Below are positions 19,048 to 28,069 of a stretch of DNA of 64,000 bases, piece after piece. Both the position numbers and the translations under genes were made by a program. The notes under the pieces are model-generated. The model was not told the DNA's origin and made no database searches. It was given only the letters and a program-made list of their open reading frames with translations. Within the stretch, counting starts at the first letter, position 1; the number at the start of each line of letters is the position of its first letter. The stretch is from the NCBI GenBank assembly GCA_017309015.1, contig JAEDAG010000001.1:48924-112923 (forward strand). The letters run 5' to 3'. Source of the DNA: Faecalicatena absiana (GTDB taxonomy: Bacteria; Bacillota; Bacilli; Lactobacillales; Lactobacillaceae).

Positions 19048-19380
19048 TCAGACCAAAACGACTACCAAGAGTCCCAAATACCAGAGCAAGGAACAGATGT
19101 CGAGGTAGGACCAGAACTCCCGGAAGATCTTCCCCATGGAAATGTTCTTATTAATCACTGCCCAGCGGATAGCGGCGCAGAGGATCAAGATAAAGTAGAA
19201 CAAAAAGCCGTAAGGGAGAAAAGACGGCACCTGCTTGACCTGGGTGATCAGCTGGCAAGGGTAGAGCAAAAAGAGCGGCATGACGTCCACCCCGTTGAGC
19301 TTGCTCCCGTTCGGGAGCATCATGTTCATGATGATGCCGATGACCAGGCCGGCCACAGGCAAGGCAAAAATTAACAGCAT
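19048..19380 (-). CDS. DUF3397 family membrane protein
   Basis: A 110-residue hydrophobic protein with about four membrane segments, a short loop KLNGVDVMPLFLLYP and a charged loop NKNISMGKIFREFW. Its size, topology and place just upstream of mraZ fit the DUF3397 family, whose members precede mraZ in many lactobacilli. The function is unknown. It has its own terminator. The divergent DUF4044 gene shares the upstream region. Position next to the dcw cluster suggests, but does not show, a link to envelope growth. Confidence 0.8.
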   Translation of the reverse strand: MLLIFALPVAGLVIGIIMNMMLPNGSKLNGVDVMPLFLLYPCQLITQVKQVPSFLPYGFLFYFILILCAAIRWAVINKNISMGKIFREFWSYLDICSLLWYLGLLVVVLV

Positions 19381-19441
19381 AGTTTTTCCTCCATCTAACT
19401 CATCCTATTTTAGCTTTTTATTGGAAATTAAGACATACAAA

Positions 19442-19470
19442 TTGCAAAAAAGGGCCAGAAAGGTTAAAAT
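19442..19470 (+). promoter_or_regulatory. Sigma-A promoter of the DUF4044 gene
   Basis: TTGCAA at 19442-19447 and TAAAAT at 19465-19470 are separated by exactly 17 bases. An AGGAGGG ribosome site follows at about 19487. Confidence 0.75.
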
Positions 19471-19500
19471 ACTTCTCGAAATATTTAGGAGGGCTACTTG

Positions 19501-19620
19501 ATGGCACGCAGAAAGAAAAAGTCAACATTCCAGAAAATCGAAAACGTCATGGTCGTATTGATGGCCGCCATTACCCTGTTCGGCGTAGCAGCTACTGCTG
19601 TCTACTACCTGATGGGCTAA
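19501..19620 (+). CDS. DUF4044 family small membrane protein
   Basis: This gene encodes only 39 residues: a very basic start (MARRKKKSTFQKIENV) followed by one membrane helix (VVLMAAITLFGVAATAVYYLMG). The composition and position between mreD and the mraZ neighbourhood fit the DUF4044 family of lactobacilli. It has a clear promoter, an AGGAGGG site seven bases before the ATG and a strong terminator, so it is a real single-gene unit transcribed against its neighbours. Function unknown. Its basic end probably stays in the cytoplasm. Confidence 0.85.
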   Translation: MARRKKKSTFQKIENVMVVLMAAITLFGVAATAVYYLMG

Positions 19621-19656
19621 GCGCCGCAGCGGCCTGTGAAGCATTAGCAGACAAAC

Positions 19657-19690
19657 AAAAGAGACCGGAATTTTTCCGGTCTCTTTTTTG
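19657..19690 (+). terminator. Bidirectional terminator between DUF4044 gene and mreD
   Basis: GAGACCGGAA and TTCCGGTCTC form a 10-bp stem with a three-base loop, flanked by T runs on both strands. It can end the plus-strand DUF4044 transcript and the minus-strand mreBCD transcript. Confidence 0.85.
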
Positions 19691-19716
19691 TTCTTCTTTT
19701 CCTTTTGTCTGCTGCC

Positions 19717-20256
19717 CTAGTAGCGGTAGTTGTCCAGATCGACCAGGAATGGATAGTTCCGGGCCAGTTTAGCCCAAATCCAGTAGGTCAAGACCGTCAA
19801 CAGGGCGCTCCAGCCGGCCGTGTAAAGGATGCTCATTCCTGCTTGCCCCAGGCTGGAATGAGTCCAGCCGATCAGCCGGAAGATCAGCCAGACGTAGACG
19901 CTGAAAGCGGACGTCATCAGCAACAGGCCGATCAGGCGGAAGATGAACAGCTCCGGAAAGACCCTGGAGTACCAGCGGCCAAAAGCAGACATAACCGGCA
20001 GCCCTACCGCGTAGACGCCAATGATGCCGTAAAAGTAAAGGTCGGCAATGACCCCGGCCGCCAGAGCCAGCCAGACTTCCTTGGCATTGCGGTCATCTTC
20101 AAAGGCCACTACCATTACGGCAATCGGCAAAAGCAGCAAAGATGCCCGGCTATTGCCATAGCTCATGGTCTGGTGCAGGACTGCAGCCAGGCAGCCATCC
20201 AGAATCATGGCCACGTAAAGGGCGATCGCAACCACCCACTGCTTGAAAATCCGCAT
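19717..20256 (-). CDS. mreD: Rod-shape-determining protein MreD
   Basis: An integral membrane component of the elongation machinery that works with MreC and RodA. The 179 residues have about five or six hydrophobic segments and the MreD-like GVIADLYFYGIIGVYAVGLPV stretch near 88. Its ATG overlaps the mreC stop (TAATG). In several lactobacilli minC and minD follow mreD. Here the gene is followed only by a terminator and the opposite-strand DUF4044 gene. Confidence 0.9.
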   Translation of the reverse strand: MRIFKQWVVAIALYVAMILDGCLAAVLHQTMSYGNSRASLLLLPIAVMVVAFEDDRNAKEVWLALAAGVIADLYFYGIIGVYAVGLPVMSAFGRWYSRVFPELFIFRLIGLLLMTSAFSVYVWLIFRLIGWTHSSLGQAGMSILYTAGWSALLTVLTYWIWAKLARNYPFLVDLDNYRY

Positions 20257-21107
20257 TAGCCAGTCACGCTCCTTTTAACTACCGTTACCACGGAAGTATC
20301 ATCCAGGTTGCCGGCAGGCTTGATCTTGATCAGGTCAGACAGGCCAAAGCTGTCCTTAGTCGTGTTGGTAACCGTCCCGATCAACAGCCCCTTTGGCGAG
20401 GTCCCGCCCAAGCCACTGGTGTAGACCTTGGTCCCCTTGGTCAGCTTGCTTGAGCTGGAAGCCTGGGTAAAAGTAATCGTGCCGCCGGATTCCGCGGTGA
20501 TGATCCCGTGGATGGTCTTGCCGTTGCTGGCTGTCGCCTGAACGGCAAAGCGGTTGGCAGAATCGTCAGTAGTCGTAATCAATTCGACCTTGGAAGTGAC
20601 CGCGTCGACTTCCAGGATCCGTCCGATGACCCCGCCGCCGGACATGACCGCCATATCTTTCTTCAAGCCAGAAGCCTTGCCCTTGTCAATGGTCAAAATT
20701 TCAGTCCAAGAGTCTGCTGACCGGGAAACTACGGACGCGTTGGTCGTTGAGTAGGTCGTCAAGGTTGACTTGACCCCGGCCGCCGACTTGAGCTGAGCAT
20801 TTTCCTTCTTCAAGGCCTCATTTTCAGCTTCGACTTGGGCAGTTTCTGAAACCTTCCGCTTGAGGTGGTCGTTTTCGCTCACGGCATTGATTATGGCGTC
20901 AACGTTATTGATGCCGCCGGACAGCCAGCCGACTGGCACGCTGACAATGCGCGAGCCCACGGAAACGATGTCGTTGCCAAGGCTCTGGATAAAGAGCGGG
21001 CTGTTCAAATCATTGCGCAAAAGGACAGTCGAGCCCAACAAGATGATGAACGCCACAACCGTTCCCAGCGCGGACAGCATTTTTCTGTTTTGAAAAAATT
21101 TCTTCAT
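20256..21107 (-). CDS. mreC: Rod-shape-determining protein MreC
   Basis: MreC forms extracellular filaments that link MreB and the elongation synthases. I use the ATG giving MKKFFQNRKM. An upstream TTG in frame lies just after a terminator hairpin and has no better ribosome site. The 283 residues have one membrane helix near 10-30, a coiled coil near 60-110 (VSETAQVEAENEALKKENAQ) and the beta-barrel domain after it. The ribosome site before the ATG is weak, so expression may depend on coupling or read-through from mreB. Confidence 0.92.
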   Translation of the reverse strand: MKKFFQNRKMLSALGTVVAFIILLGSTVLLRNDLNSPLFIQSLGNDIVSVGSRIVSVPVGWLSGGINNVDAIINAVSENDHLKRKVSETAQVEAENEALKKENAQLKSAAGVKSTLTTYSTTNASVVSRSADSWTEILTIDKGKASGLKKDMAVMSGGGVIGRILEVDAVTSKVELITTTDDSANRFAVQATASNGKTIHGIITAESGGTITFTQASSSSKLTKGTKVYTSGLGGTSPKGLLIGTVTNTTKDSFGLSDLIKIKPAGNLDDTSVVTVVKRSVTG

Positions 21108-21123
21108 AAAAGTCAATCCAAAC

Positions 21124-21150
21124 AAAAACCGGCTAGCAAGCCGGTTTTAT
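21124..21150 (-). terminator. Terminator-like hairpin between mreB and mreC
   Basis: On the minus strand ACCGGC and GCCGGT pair around a six-base loop, followed by TTTTTG. It begins two bases after the mreB stop and ends just before the mreC start, so it probably reduces mreCD expression relative to mreB. Confidence 0.75.
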
Positions 21151-21151
21151 T

Positions 21152-22156
21152 TTATTTACTTGTCTTACGCATTACGTCCAGGTGCTTCAAAGACTCACCA
21201 GTCCCAATTGCGACGCAGTCAAGCGGATCTTGGGCAATAAATACTGGAACCTTGGTTGCATCTGAAATGACTTCTGGCAGGTTCTTGAGCAAGGCACCAC
21301 CACCGGTAAGCACGATACCATGGTCAATTACGTCGGCCGCGATTTCAGGAGAAGTAGATTCAAGCGTTTCCTTGATTGCGACAATAATGTCTTGAACGAC
21401 ATCTTGGATGGCCGTTGCCACGTCAACCGCGCTGATGTCCAATGACTTAGGCAGGCCGGAAACCAGGTCGCGGCCGCGGATGGTCATGGATTCAATATCC
21501 TTGGCATCTTCAACGGAGGCAGAACCGATTTGGATCTTGATGTCTTCCGCGGTTCTTTCACCAATCAGCAGGTTGTACTTGCTGTGAACGAAGTTGGTAA
21601 TGGCTTGGTTGAACTTGTCGCCAGCCTGGCGGATTGAAGTTGAGGATACGATCCCGCCCAGGGAAATCGTGGCCACGTCAGTGGTACCGCCACCGATGTC
21701 AACGACCATTGAGCCGGTTGGCTCCATGACTGGCAAGCCAGCACCGATCGCAGCCGCGAACGGCTCTTCGATCACGTAGGCTTCCCGGGCACCAGCCACG
21801 CGGGCAGCATCGATCACGGCCCGCTTCTCGACTTCGGTAACGCCTGAAGGAACGCAGATCATGACTGATGGCTTTGAGTTGCCAACCGTCTTGCCCATGA
21901 AGTACTTGAGCATTGCGGCCGTAGTGTCGTAGTCGGCGATGACCCCATCCTTCATTGGACGGATAGCTACAATTGAGCCTGGAGTTCTGCCGATCATTTC
22001 CTTGGCTTCTGAACCAACTGCAATAACTTCGCCAGTTTTAGTATTCTTGGCAACGACTGAAGGCTCACGCAGGACGATGCCCTTGCCTTCAACGTAAACC
22101 AGGGTATTGGCGGTACCCAGGTCGATGCCGATATTCTTTGAACCAAATCCAAACAC
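21152..22156 (-). CDS. mreB: Rod-shape-determining protein MreB
   Basis: An actin homologue that guides lateral wall synthesis. The 334 residues carry the actin-fold phosphate 1 motif [10 protein letters not shown] near 12, the phosphate 2 motif [10 protein letters not shown] near 158 and the adenosine motif [10 protein letters not shown] near 287. The start is a GTG after an AAGGAGAG site. It heads mreBCD and is one of two MreB-type proteins in the window. The other is beside the ATP synthase operon and differs in its N-terminal half. Confidence 0.96.
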   Translation of the reverse strand: MFGFGSKNIGIDLGTANTLVYVEGKGIVLREPSVVAKNTKTGEVIAVGSEAKEMIGRTPGSIVAIRPMKDGVIADYDTTAAMLKYFMGKTVGNSKPSVMICVPSGVTEVEKRAVIDAARVAGAREAYVIEEPFAAAIGAGLPVMEPTGSMVVDIGGGTTDVATISLGGIVSSTSIRQAGDKFNQAITNFVHSKYNLLIGERTAEDIKIQIGSASVEDAKDIESMTIRGRDLVSGLPKSLDISAVDVATAIQDVVQDIIVAIKETLESTSPEIAADVIDHGIVLTGGGALLKNLPEVISDATKVPVFIAQDPLDCVAIGTGESLKHLDVMRKTSK

Positions 22157-22451
22157 GGATATATCTCTCCTTAATTTACTCGCTTTAATCTTGATTAATT
22201 ATAGCATAAAGCCCGTGAAATTCATGACCTCGCTTAAATTTTACCTTATTTTAAGAATAAGGCGGTGGCGGACTGGCTTTCTGCTGAGGCGCCGGGCGCT
22301 TTTTTCCTGGCGTCTCTGCTCTTTAGTATACCCGCTTTTCAGCCCGCTACTAACTAATTTTTCCTTAAAGCATGAAAAATGCCGATAATTTGTCAAAATT
22401 TTCTGAAAAAAGCATCACAAAACGGCCGCTGATTTTCAGCGGCCGCTGCCA
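22157..22451 (-). promoter_or_regulatory. mreB upstream region: promoters and radC terminator
   Basis: On the minus strand an extended -10 TGCTATAAT lies at 22198-22206, about 40 bases before the mreB GTG. A second -10-like TATACT lies at 22325-22330. Between them an imperfect hairpin (GAGACGCC with GGCGCCTC arms, about 22285-22316) would fold in a longer mreB leader. At 22415-22446 a stem CGGCCGCTGA/TCAGCGGCCG followed by TTTTGT terminates radC. I see no gene here. Confidence 0.6.
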
Positions 22452-23057
22452 TTAAAAGAGGTCCTGCTCCCGCAGGCTCAAATATTCGCCCCCGCCCACC
22501 ACGAAGTGGTCCAGAAAGCCGATCTTCATCAGCCGGCTGGCTTCTTGCAGGCCTTTGGTCATTTCAAGGTCGTTTTGCGACGGGGTCAAGGTCCCGCTGG
22601 GGTGGTTGTGGGCCACGATGATGTTGGCGCAGCCATAGATCACCGCCCAGCGGAAGACCTCCCGCGGGTGAACCCAGGACCGGTCCAAGGTGCCTTGAAA
22701 GAGCATCTTCTCCCCGATCAGGTTCTGCTGCTGGTCAAAATAGAGCCCCCAGAACTGCTCCTGCTTCTCGCCCAGGAGCTTGTTGGCCAGGTAGCTGCCG
22801 ATCTTGGAGCTGTTGTTCCAGTTGCGGCTGCGTCTGACGTCGGTACGCCGGAGCCGGTCCAAGGCCACTTCGGTCGTCAGGGCCAGATCAGGCGGACAGT
22901 CGGGACCGGAGGCATAATCCACCAGGTCCTTGAAGCTGTCGATCCCCTGCTGGGCCAGCCAGTCCCAAAGCTCGTCAAAAGTCTTGACGGGCAGCTGGCT
23001 GAACAGCAGTCTGAGCAGCTCGCGGTCGCTTTTGATGTAGTAGTAGTTTGCGGTCAT
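22452..23057 (-). CDS. radC: RadC family JAB1/MPN-domain protein
   Basis: The 201-residue protein has the RadC layout: a short N-terminal helical part followed by an MPN+/JAMM metal-binding domain with HNHPSG near 155. RadC was once linked to DNA repair, but its actual role is unresolved. I chose the internal ATG (MTANYYYIK) because AAGGAAACAG precedes it; the longer frame upstream has no such site. The gene lies between mreB and a HAD phosphatase gene, the common Firmicutes place, and ends in a strong terminator. Confidence 0.9.
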   Translation of the reverse strand: MTANYYYIKSDRELLRLLFSQLPVKTFDELWDWLAQQGIDSFKDLVDYASGPDCPPDLALTTEVALDRLRRTDVRRSRNWNNSSKIGSYLANKLLGEKQEQFWGLYFDQQQNLIGEKMLFQGTLDRSWVHPREVFRWAVIYGCANIIVAHNHPSGTLTPSQNDLEMTKGLQEASRLMKIGFLDHFVVGGGEYLSLREQDLF

Positions 23058-23123
23058 ATCTGTTTCCTTTTTCAAGTAAAATCCCCTGCCTTTCACTTAC
23101 TACTACACCAAAAAGGGGACTTT

Positions 23124-23804
23124 TTACCGAATTTTTTCCAAAAATTCCCAAAAATCTTTGCAAATCAAGCTGGCCCGCTCCTGGTCAGCGGCTTTAGGCG
23201 CCAGCAGATCAGGAATCATGACCACGTCCAGCCCCGCGTTATAAGCGGCTTCAACGCCTGTGCTGGAATCCTCAAAGACCAGCAGCTCCGCTTTGGCCAG
23301 GCCTGACTTCTCCTGCGCGGCCAAGTAGACGTCCGGGGCCGGCTTGGAGCGGATTTTCCGGCGGACCGCGTCATCATGGGACAAGATGAAATCAAAGCAG
23401 TTGCGGGTGCCGGTCACCCAAAGGTTCTGCTCGATGACTTTCTCGTAGTTGCTGGAAGCCAGGCCGATCGTCAAGCCCAGCTGTCCGAACCTGTTCAAGG
23501 CGGCATTGACGCCCGGCTTGAGCTTGAGGCGCCCCTCCCGGGTCCACTGGTCCACCAGATCATCAGTGCGCTTGATAAATGCTTCCCGTTCTTGCCCGTT
23601 CTTGAAATACTTATGGTAAAACTCATCCATGGCCGTCATCGAGGCCCCGACCAGCTTTAAATAGGTATCAGGGGCCAACCCCAAGTGGTACTCATTTGAA
23701 GCCTGGATGTTGGCCTTCCAGTAGAGCTCCTCTGAGTTGACCATTAAGCCGTCCATGTCAAAAACCACGCCCTTTTTTTCATGGGCAATTCCTGCTACGC
23801 GCAT
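23124..23804 (-). CDS. HAD-superfamily phosphatase, beta-phosphoglucomutase-like
   Basis: A cytoplasmic haloacid-dehalogenase-type hydrolase of 226 residues. The nucleophile motif is VVFDMDGLMVNSE near 13-25. A helical cap follows, then the motif II region LASSN near 115 and the acidic motif FEDSSTGVEAAYNAGL near 178. This is the subgroup of beta-phosphoglucomutase and small sugar-phosphate phosphatases. The substrate cannot be told. The ATG follows GGAGACAGCG. It is located between folC and radC on the same strand, an arrangement seen in related bacteria. Confidence 0.85.
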   Translation of the reverse strand: MRVAGIAHEKKGVVFDMDGLMVNSEELYWKANIQASNEYHLGLAPDTYLKLVGASMTAMDEFYHKYFKNGQEREAFIKRTDDLVDQWTREGRLKLKPGVNAALNRFGQLGLTIGLASSNYEKVIEQNLWVTGTRNCFDFILSHDDAVRRKIRSKPAPDVYLAAQEKSGLAKAELLVFEDSSTGVEAAYNAGLDVVMIPDLLAPKAADQERASLICKDFWEFLEKIR

Positions 23805-23833
23805 CGCTGTCTCCTTTTGCTCTCTTGCTTGGA

Positions 23834-25141
23834 CTATTCTTTTTCCGTCTGCTCAGCATGCAGCTTGAGCAGAATGGCACTGACCAGGTAGAAGGAACCG
23901 GAAACCAGCAGCAGGTCTTCATCCGCCAGCGCGGACGCCATTTTCTGATAGGCCGTCCACGGATCAGCCTGGTAAGAAAAGCGGTCCAGGTACTTGGCCG
24001 GGAAGTCTTCCTTTCTGGCTGCCCGCGGATAATCGACCGTGGTCAAGACCACGTCGTCCTCAGCCTGGAACAAGTCCAAGACCTGGTCAATGTCCTTGTC
24101 CTTCATCATGCCAACCAGGGCATGCAGACGGCCGCGTCTGGCCTTGGCCTGGCCGTGGGCGAAGTGGAGCAGGTTGCCCATGGCTTGCAGGTTGTGGGCC
24201 CCATCAAGGACGATCATCGGCCGGCGCTGGATAATCTGGTAGCGCCCAGGCACGACCGTCTCATTGATGGCGGCTTCCGCGGCTTCCGCTTCCAGGCTCA
24301 TGGCTGGGTTCTTCAAGCACAAGAGGTTGAAGGCCCGCAAGGCCATGGCCGCGTCGAAAGTCTCCACTTCCGGTCTGGGCAGGAGATCATATTTTTGCCC
24401 GCTGGCCAGGGAAACCACGAACTTCTCGCTGCCCGCTTCCAAGACGCGGAAATTCTTGCCCAGCCAGTAGCCGGTGCTGGCTTCTTCTGCAATCTTCTTC
24501 TCCAGAATGCCCTTGACGCTTTCCGGAATATTGCCCAAAACGACCGGACGCTTGTACTTGATGACCCCGCTCTTTTCCCGGGCAATATCCTGGATCGTCG
24601 GCCCGATGATCATTTCATGGTCCAAGCCGATCGTGGTAATGATGCTGACTTCCGGCGTGATGACATTGGTCTTGTCGTGCTCTCCCCCGATGCCGACTTC
24701 AATTACGGCATAGTCGCAATCTTTATGGGCAAAATAGGCAAAGGCCATGGCCACTTCGTATTCAAAAGTCACCAGGCCAAAGTCTGGGTCCTGGTCCTGC
24801 TCGCGCACTGCTGCCATCGCCTCCCAGACCTCATTGGCCACGTTCAAGAGGTCAGAATCGCTGATCCCTTGGCCGTTGAGCTGAATGCGCTCATTAAAGC
24901 TGATGATGTAGGGGGAAACGAAAAGGCCAGTCTGCTGACCGGCCTTTTGGAGCAGATTACTCAAATAGTATGAAGTTGACCCCTTGCCGTTGGTCCCTGT
25001 CACGTGAATGGTCTTGACCTGGTCCTGCGGATTGCCCAGCTGGGCCAGCAGGCGCTTGATGTAGGTCAGATCGCTCTTGTCATGCAGGTGGGGCAAATGG
25101 TAGAGATAATCTGTAAATTCTTTAACTGTCGTGAATTTCAC
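23834..25141 (-). CDS. folC: Folylpolyglutamate synthase / dihydrofolate synthase
   Basis: A Mur-ligase-like enzyme that adds glutamate to folates, keeping them in the cell. The 435 residues include the ATP loop HVTGTNGKGSTSYY near 46-58, the serine-rich folate loop region SPYIISFNERIQLNGQ and DGAHNLQAM near 310. The start is GTG, four bases after the valS stop, with a ribosome site within the end of valS. The valS-folC pair is common in Firmicutes. Confidence 0.94.
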   Translation of the reverse strand: MKFTTVKEFTDYLYHLPHLHDKSDLTYIKRLLAQLGNPQDQVKTIHVTGTNGKGSTSYYLSNLLQKAGQQTGLFVSPYIISFNERIQLNGQGISDSDLLNVANEVWEAMAAVREQDQDPDFGLVTFEYEVAMAFAYFAHKDCDYAVIEVGIGGEHDKTNVITPEVSIITTIGLDHEMIIGPTIQDIAREKSGVIKYKRPVVLGNIPESVKGILEKKIAEEASTGYWLGKNFRVLEAGSEKFVVSLASGQKYDLLPRPEVETFDAAMALRAFNLLCLKNPAMSLEAEAAEAAINETVVPGRYQIIQRRPMIVLDGAHNLQAMGNLLHFAHGQAKARRGRLHALVGMMKDKDIDQVLDLFQAEDDVVLTTVDYPRAARKEDFPAKYLDRFSYQADPWTAYQKMASALADEDLLLVSGSFYLVSAILLKLHAEQTEKE

Positions 25142-25145
25142 GTCT

Positions 25146-27785
25146 TTAACGACTTTCCTTCAATTCTTGAATCCGTTCCTTGACGCCGGCCAGCTGGCTT
25201 TCATATTCAGCCTTCTTGGCCTTTTCCTTGTCAACGACGGCAGCTGGCGCGTGGTCAGTGAAGCCCTTGTTGGCCAGCTTCTTGCTTGCGCGCTCGACTT
25301 CGCCTTCCAGACGCTTTTCTTCCTTTTCCATCTTGGCAATTTCATCGTCAAGGTTGACCAGTTCTGACAGCGGCACGAAGATCTGGGCCCCGGAGATGAC
25401 GGCCGTCTTGGCCAGTTTAGGGGCAGCAACCTTGGTTGCCACTTCAAACTTCTTCGGGTGCAGGAAGTTCTCAACGTAAGTCTTGTTTTCGTCCAGGATT
25501 TCCTTGTCGCTTTCGTTGTCCAGCTGGATCATGATGTCGATCGCGCTGGACATTGGCGCGTTCACTTCCATCCGGATGTTGCGGACGGCCTTGATGATGT
25601 CGATCAAGAAGGCCATCTTCCGGTCAGCTTCGGCATTGGTGAATTCAGGGTGAACGACTGGGTATTCAGCCACCATGATTGACTTGCCTTCATGTGGCAT
25701 TGACAACCACAGCTTTTCCGTAACGAATGGCATGATTGGGTGGATCAAGCGCAGGATCTGGTCCAGAATCCAGGTCAGGTTGGCCTGCTTTCTGGCCTTC
25801 AATTCTTCGTCATCGCCATACAAGGCTACCTTGGAGATTTCAATGTACCAGTCACAGAAGTCGTTCCAGATGAAGTTGTACATTTCCCGGCCGGCTTCAC
25901 CGAATTGGAATTCGTCAAAGAGCCGGGTAGTTTCCTTGACGGTGTGGTTCAAGCGGTCAAAAATCCAGGCGTCAGCCAGGTCAAACTTGCTGGTATCTGG
26001 CATTTGAGCCGGCTTGGCATCTTCTGGCAGGTTCATGATCACGAAGCGGCTGGCATTCCAGAGCTTGTTGATGAAGTTCCAGGCTGAATCCATCTTGGTG
26101 TAGCTGAACCGGGTGTCTTGGCCAGGAGCCGTCCCGTTGAGCAGGAACCAGCGCAGGGCGTCGGCACCATACTTGTCGATCACGTCCATTGGGTCGATCC
26201 CGTTGCCCAGGGACTTGGACATCTTGCGCCCTTGCTCGTCACGGATCAAGCCGTGCAAAACAACGTTGTCGAATGGCCGGCGGCCAGTAAAGTGCAAGCT
26301 TTGGAAGATCATTCTGGAAACCCAGAAGAAGATGATGTCATAGCCCGTTACCAAAGTGTCGGTTGGGAAGTAGCGCTTGAAGTCTTCTGAATTTTCATCT
26401 GGCCAGCCAAGCGTTGAGAATGGCCACAAGGCACTTGAGAACCAGGTGTCAAGCACGTCTGGGTCTTGATCCCAGTTTTCGATGTCTTTTGGCGCTTCCT
26501 CGCCAACGTACATCTCACCAGTCTCCTTGTTGTACCAGGCTGGAATCCGGTGCCCCCACCAAAGCTGACGGGAGATGACCCAGTCGTGGACGTTTTCCAT
26601 CCAGTGGTCCAAGGTGCCTTCAAAGCGGTCCGGCACGAAGTTGACCTTGTCGTCGCCCTTTTGATTTTCCAAGACCTTGTCAGCCAGCGGCTTCATCTTG
26701 ACGAACCATTGGGTTGACAAGCGCGGTTCAACCTGCACGCCTGAGCGCTCTGAGTGGCCAACTGAGTGGACGATTGGCTCAACCTTGATCAGGTAGCCTT
26801 CAGCCTTCAGGTCCTCAACCAGCTGCTTGCGGCAGTCGAAGCGATCCATGCCAGCATACTTGCCGCACTTGTCGTTCATGGTCCCGTCATCGTTCATGAC
26901 GTTGATCCGGGCCAGATTGTGGCGGTTGCCGACTTCAAAGTCGTTCGGGTCATGGGCTGGGGTAATCTTGACCAAACCAGTCCCAAATTCTGGGTCAACG
27001 TGCTGGTCTTCAATGATTGGAATCTCGCGGCCAACCAAAGGCAGGATCAAGGTCTTGCCCACCAGGTCCTTGTAGCGCTCATCGCCAGGAGCCACGGCCA
27101 CGGCGGTGTCCCCGAACATGGTTTCCGGACGGGTCGTTGCAATCTCAACTGAGCCTGAGCCATCCTTAAGCGGGTACATGATGTGGTAGAAGGCGCCTTG
27201 GTCGTCCTTGTGAATGACTTCAATGTCGGACAAGGCCGTGCGCAGCTTTGGGTCCCAGTTGATGATGTATTCGCCGCGGTAGATCAAGCCTTCCTTGTAC
27301 AGCTGCACGAAGACGCGGCGGACGGCCTTGGACAGGCCCTTGTCCAGGGTGAAGCGCTCGCGGCTGTAGTCCAGGGACAAGCCCAGCTTCTTCCATTGGC
27401 TCTTGATGATGTTGGCGTATTCATCCTTCCATTCCCAAACCTTGTCAATGAACTTTTCCCGGCCCAGGTCGTAGCGGCTGACGCCTTGTTCACGCAGGCG
27501 GGCTTCAACCTTGGCTTGGGTAGCGATCCCGGCGTGGTCCATCCCCGGCAGGTAGAGGGTGTCATAGCCCTGCATCCGCTTGTAGCGGATCAAGGTGTCT
27601 TGAATCGCCGTGTCCCAGGCGTGGCCCAGGTGCAGCTTGCCAGTAACGTTTGGCGGCGGAATAACGATTGAGTATGGCTTGGCCTTCTTGTCACCAGATG
27701 GCTTAAAGAGATCTTCATCAAGCCATTCTTGATAACGCCCAGCCTCAACCTCATTTGGGTTGTATTTAGGTGCTAATTCTGTCAT
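25146..27785 (-). CDS. valS: Valyl-tRNA synthetase
   Basis: A class I synthetase that charges tRNA-Val and edits threonine. The 879 residues have the HIGH motif HLGH at 52-55, the [13 protein letters not shown] start common to ValS, KMSKS near 522, and a C-terminal coiled coil from about 810 onward that binds the tRNA. The gene is preceded by a T-box leader. folC follows after four bases and probably shares the transcript. Confidence 0.97.
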   Translation of the reverse strand: MTELAPKYNPNEVEAGRYQEWLDEDLFKPSGDKKAKPYSIVIPPPNVTGKLHLGHAWDTAIQDTLIRYKRMQGYDTLYLPGMDHAGIATQAKVEARLREQGVSRYDLGREKFIDKVWEWKDEYANIIKSQWKKLGLSLDYSRERFTLDKGLSKAVRRVFVQLYKEGLIYRGEYIINWDPKLRTALSDIEVIHKDDQGAFYHIMYPLKDGSGSVEIATTRPETMFGDTAVAVAPGDERYKDLVGKTLILPLVGREIPIIEDQHVDPEFGTGLVKITPAHDPNDFEVGNRHNLARINVMNDDGTMNDKCGKYAGMDRFDCRKQLVEDLKAEGYLIKVEPIVHSVGHSERSGVQVEPRLSTQWFVKMKPLADKVLENQKGDDKVNFVPDRFEGTLDHWMENVHDWVISRQLWWGHRIPAWYNKETGEMYVGEEAPKDIENWDQDPDVLDTWFSSALWPFSTLGWPDENSEDFKRYFPTDTLVTGYDIIFFWVSRMIFQSLHFTGRRPFDNVVLHGLIRDEQGRKMSKSLGNGIDPMDVIDKYGADALRWFLLNGTAPGQDTRFSYTKMDSAWNFINKLWNASRFVIMNLPEDAKPAQMPDTSKFDLADAWIFDRLNHTVKETTRLFDEFQFGEAGREMYNFIWNDFCDWYIEISKVALYGDDEELKARKQANLTWILDQILRLIHPIMPFVTEKLWLSMPHEGKSIMVAEYPVVHPEFTNAEADRKMAFLIDIIKAVRNIRMEVNAPMSSAIDIMIQLDNESDKEILDENKTYVENFLHPKKFEVATKVAAPKLAKTAVISGAQIFVPLSELVNLDDEIAKMEKEEKRLEGEVERASKKLANKGFTDHAPAAVVDKEKAKKAEYESQLAGVKERIQELKESR

Positions 27786-27797
27786 AAATTTCCTCCA

Positions 27798-28030
27798 ATA
27801 AAAAAGTCCTAGACATCGAAATGTCTAGGACGATTTAGTAACCGCGGTACCACCTAGCTTGGGCACGAATGCCCCTGCTTAAAACGGCGGTAACGGCGCG
27901 CAGACCCGGATCGACCTACTAGCAGTTCAGCCGACCAGCTAATCAAGCTACCAGGCGGCTTCCGGTCTCTCAGCATAATGACCTTTCTCTGTCATGAAGC
28001 GCCACCTCTTGTTTCTTGCTGTTGGAATGA
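27798..28030 (-). promoter_or_regulatory. T-box riboswitch controlling valS
   Basis: On the minus strand the T-box core AGGTGGTACCGCGG lies near 27842-27855. It is followed by the terminator stem GTCCTAGACAT/ATGTCTAGGAC and a T run at 27801-27831. Upstream is a stem closed by GGTGGCGCTTC and GGAAGCCGCC with an internal ATGAC/GTCAT hairpin. I cannot place the Val specifier with confidence; the leader looks compact beside the ileS one. Uncharged tRNA-Val should favour antitermination. Confidence 0.88.
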
Positions 28031-28039
28031 AGTATAGCA
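28031..28039 (-). promoter_or_regulatory. Extended -10 of the valS leader
   Basis: On the minus strand TG-C-TATACT forms an extended -10. Only a T-rich -35 is visible. It lies between the pseudouridine synthase stop and the T-box, so valS can be transcribed on its own. Confidence 0.6.
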
Positions 28040-28069
28040 TAATTTTGCCCAACAAAAAAGTGGAATCTG

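Noticed and set aside
22506..23306. 266-residue open frame on the plus strand
   Set aside because: Antisense to radC and the HAD phosphatase gene, both with catalytic motifs. No recognisable domain.
23825..24973. 382-residue open frame on the plus strand
   Set aside because: It lies entirely opposite folC, which has clear motifs, and its composition is that of an antisense frame in a G/C-biased gene. No ribosome site or family motif is seen.
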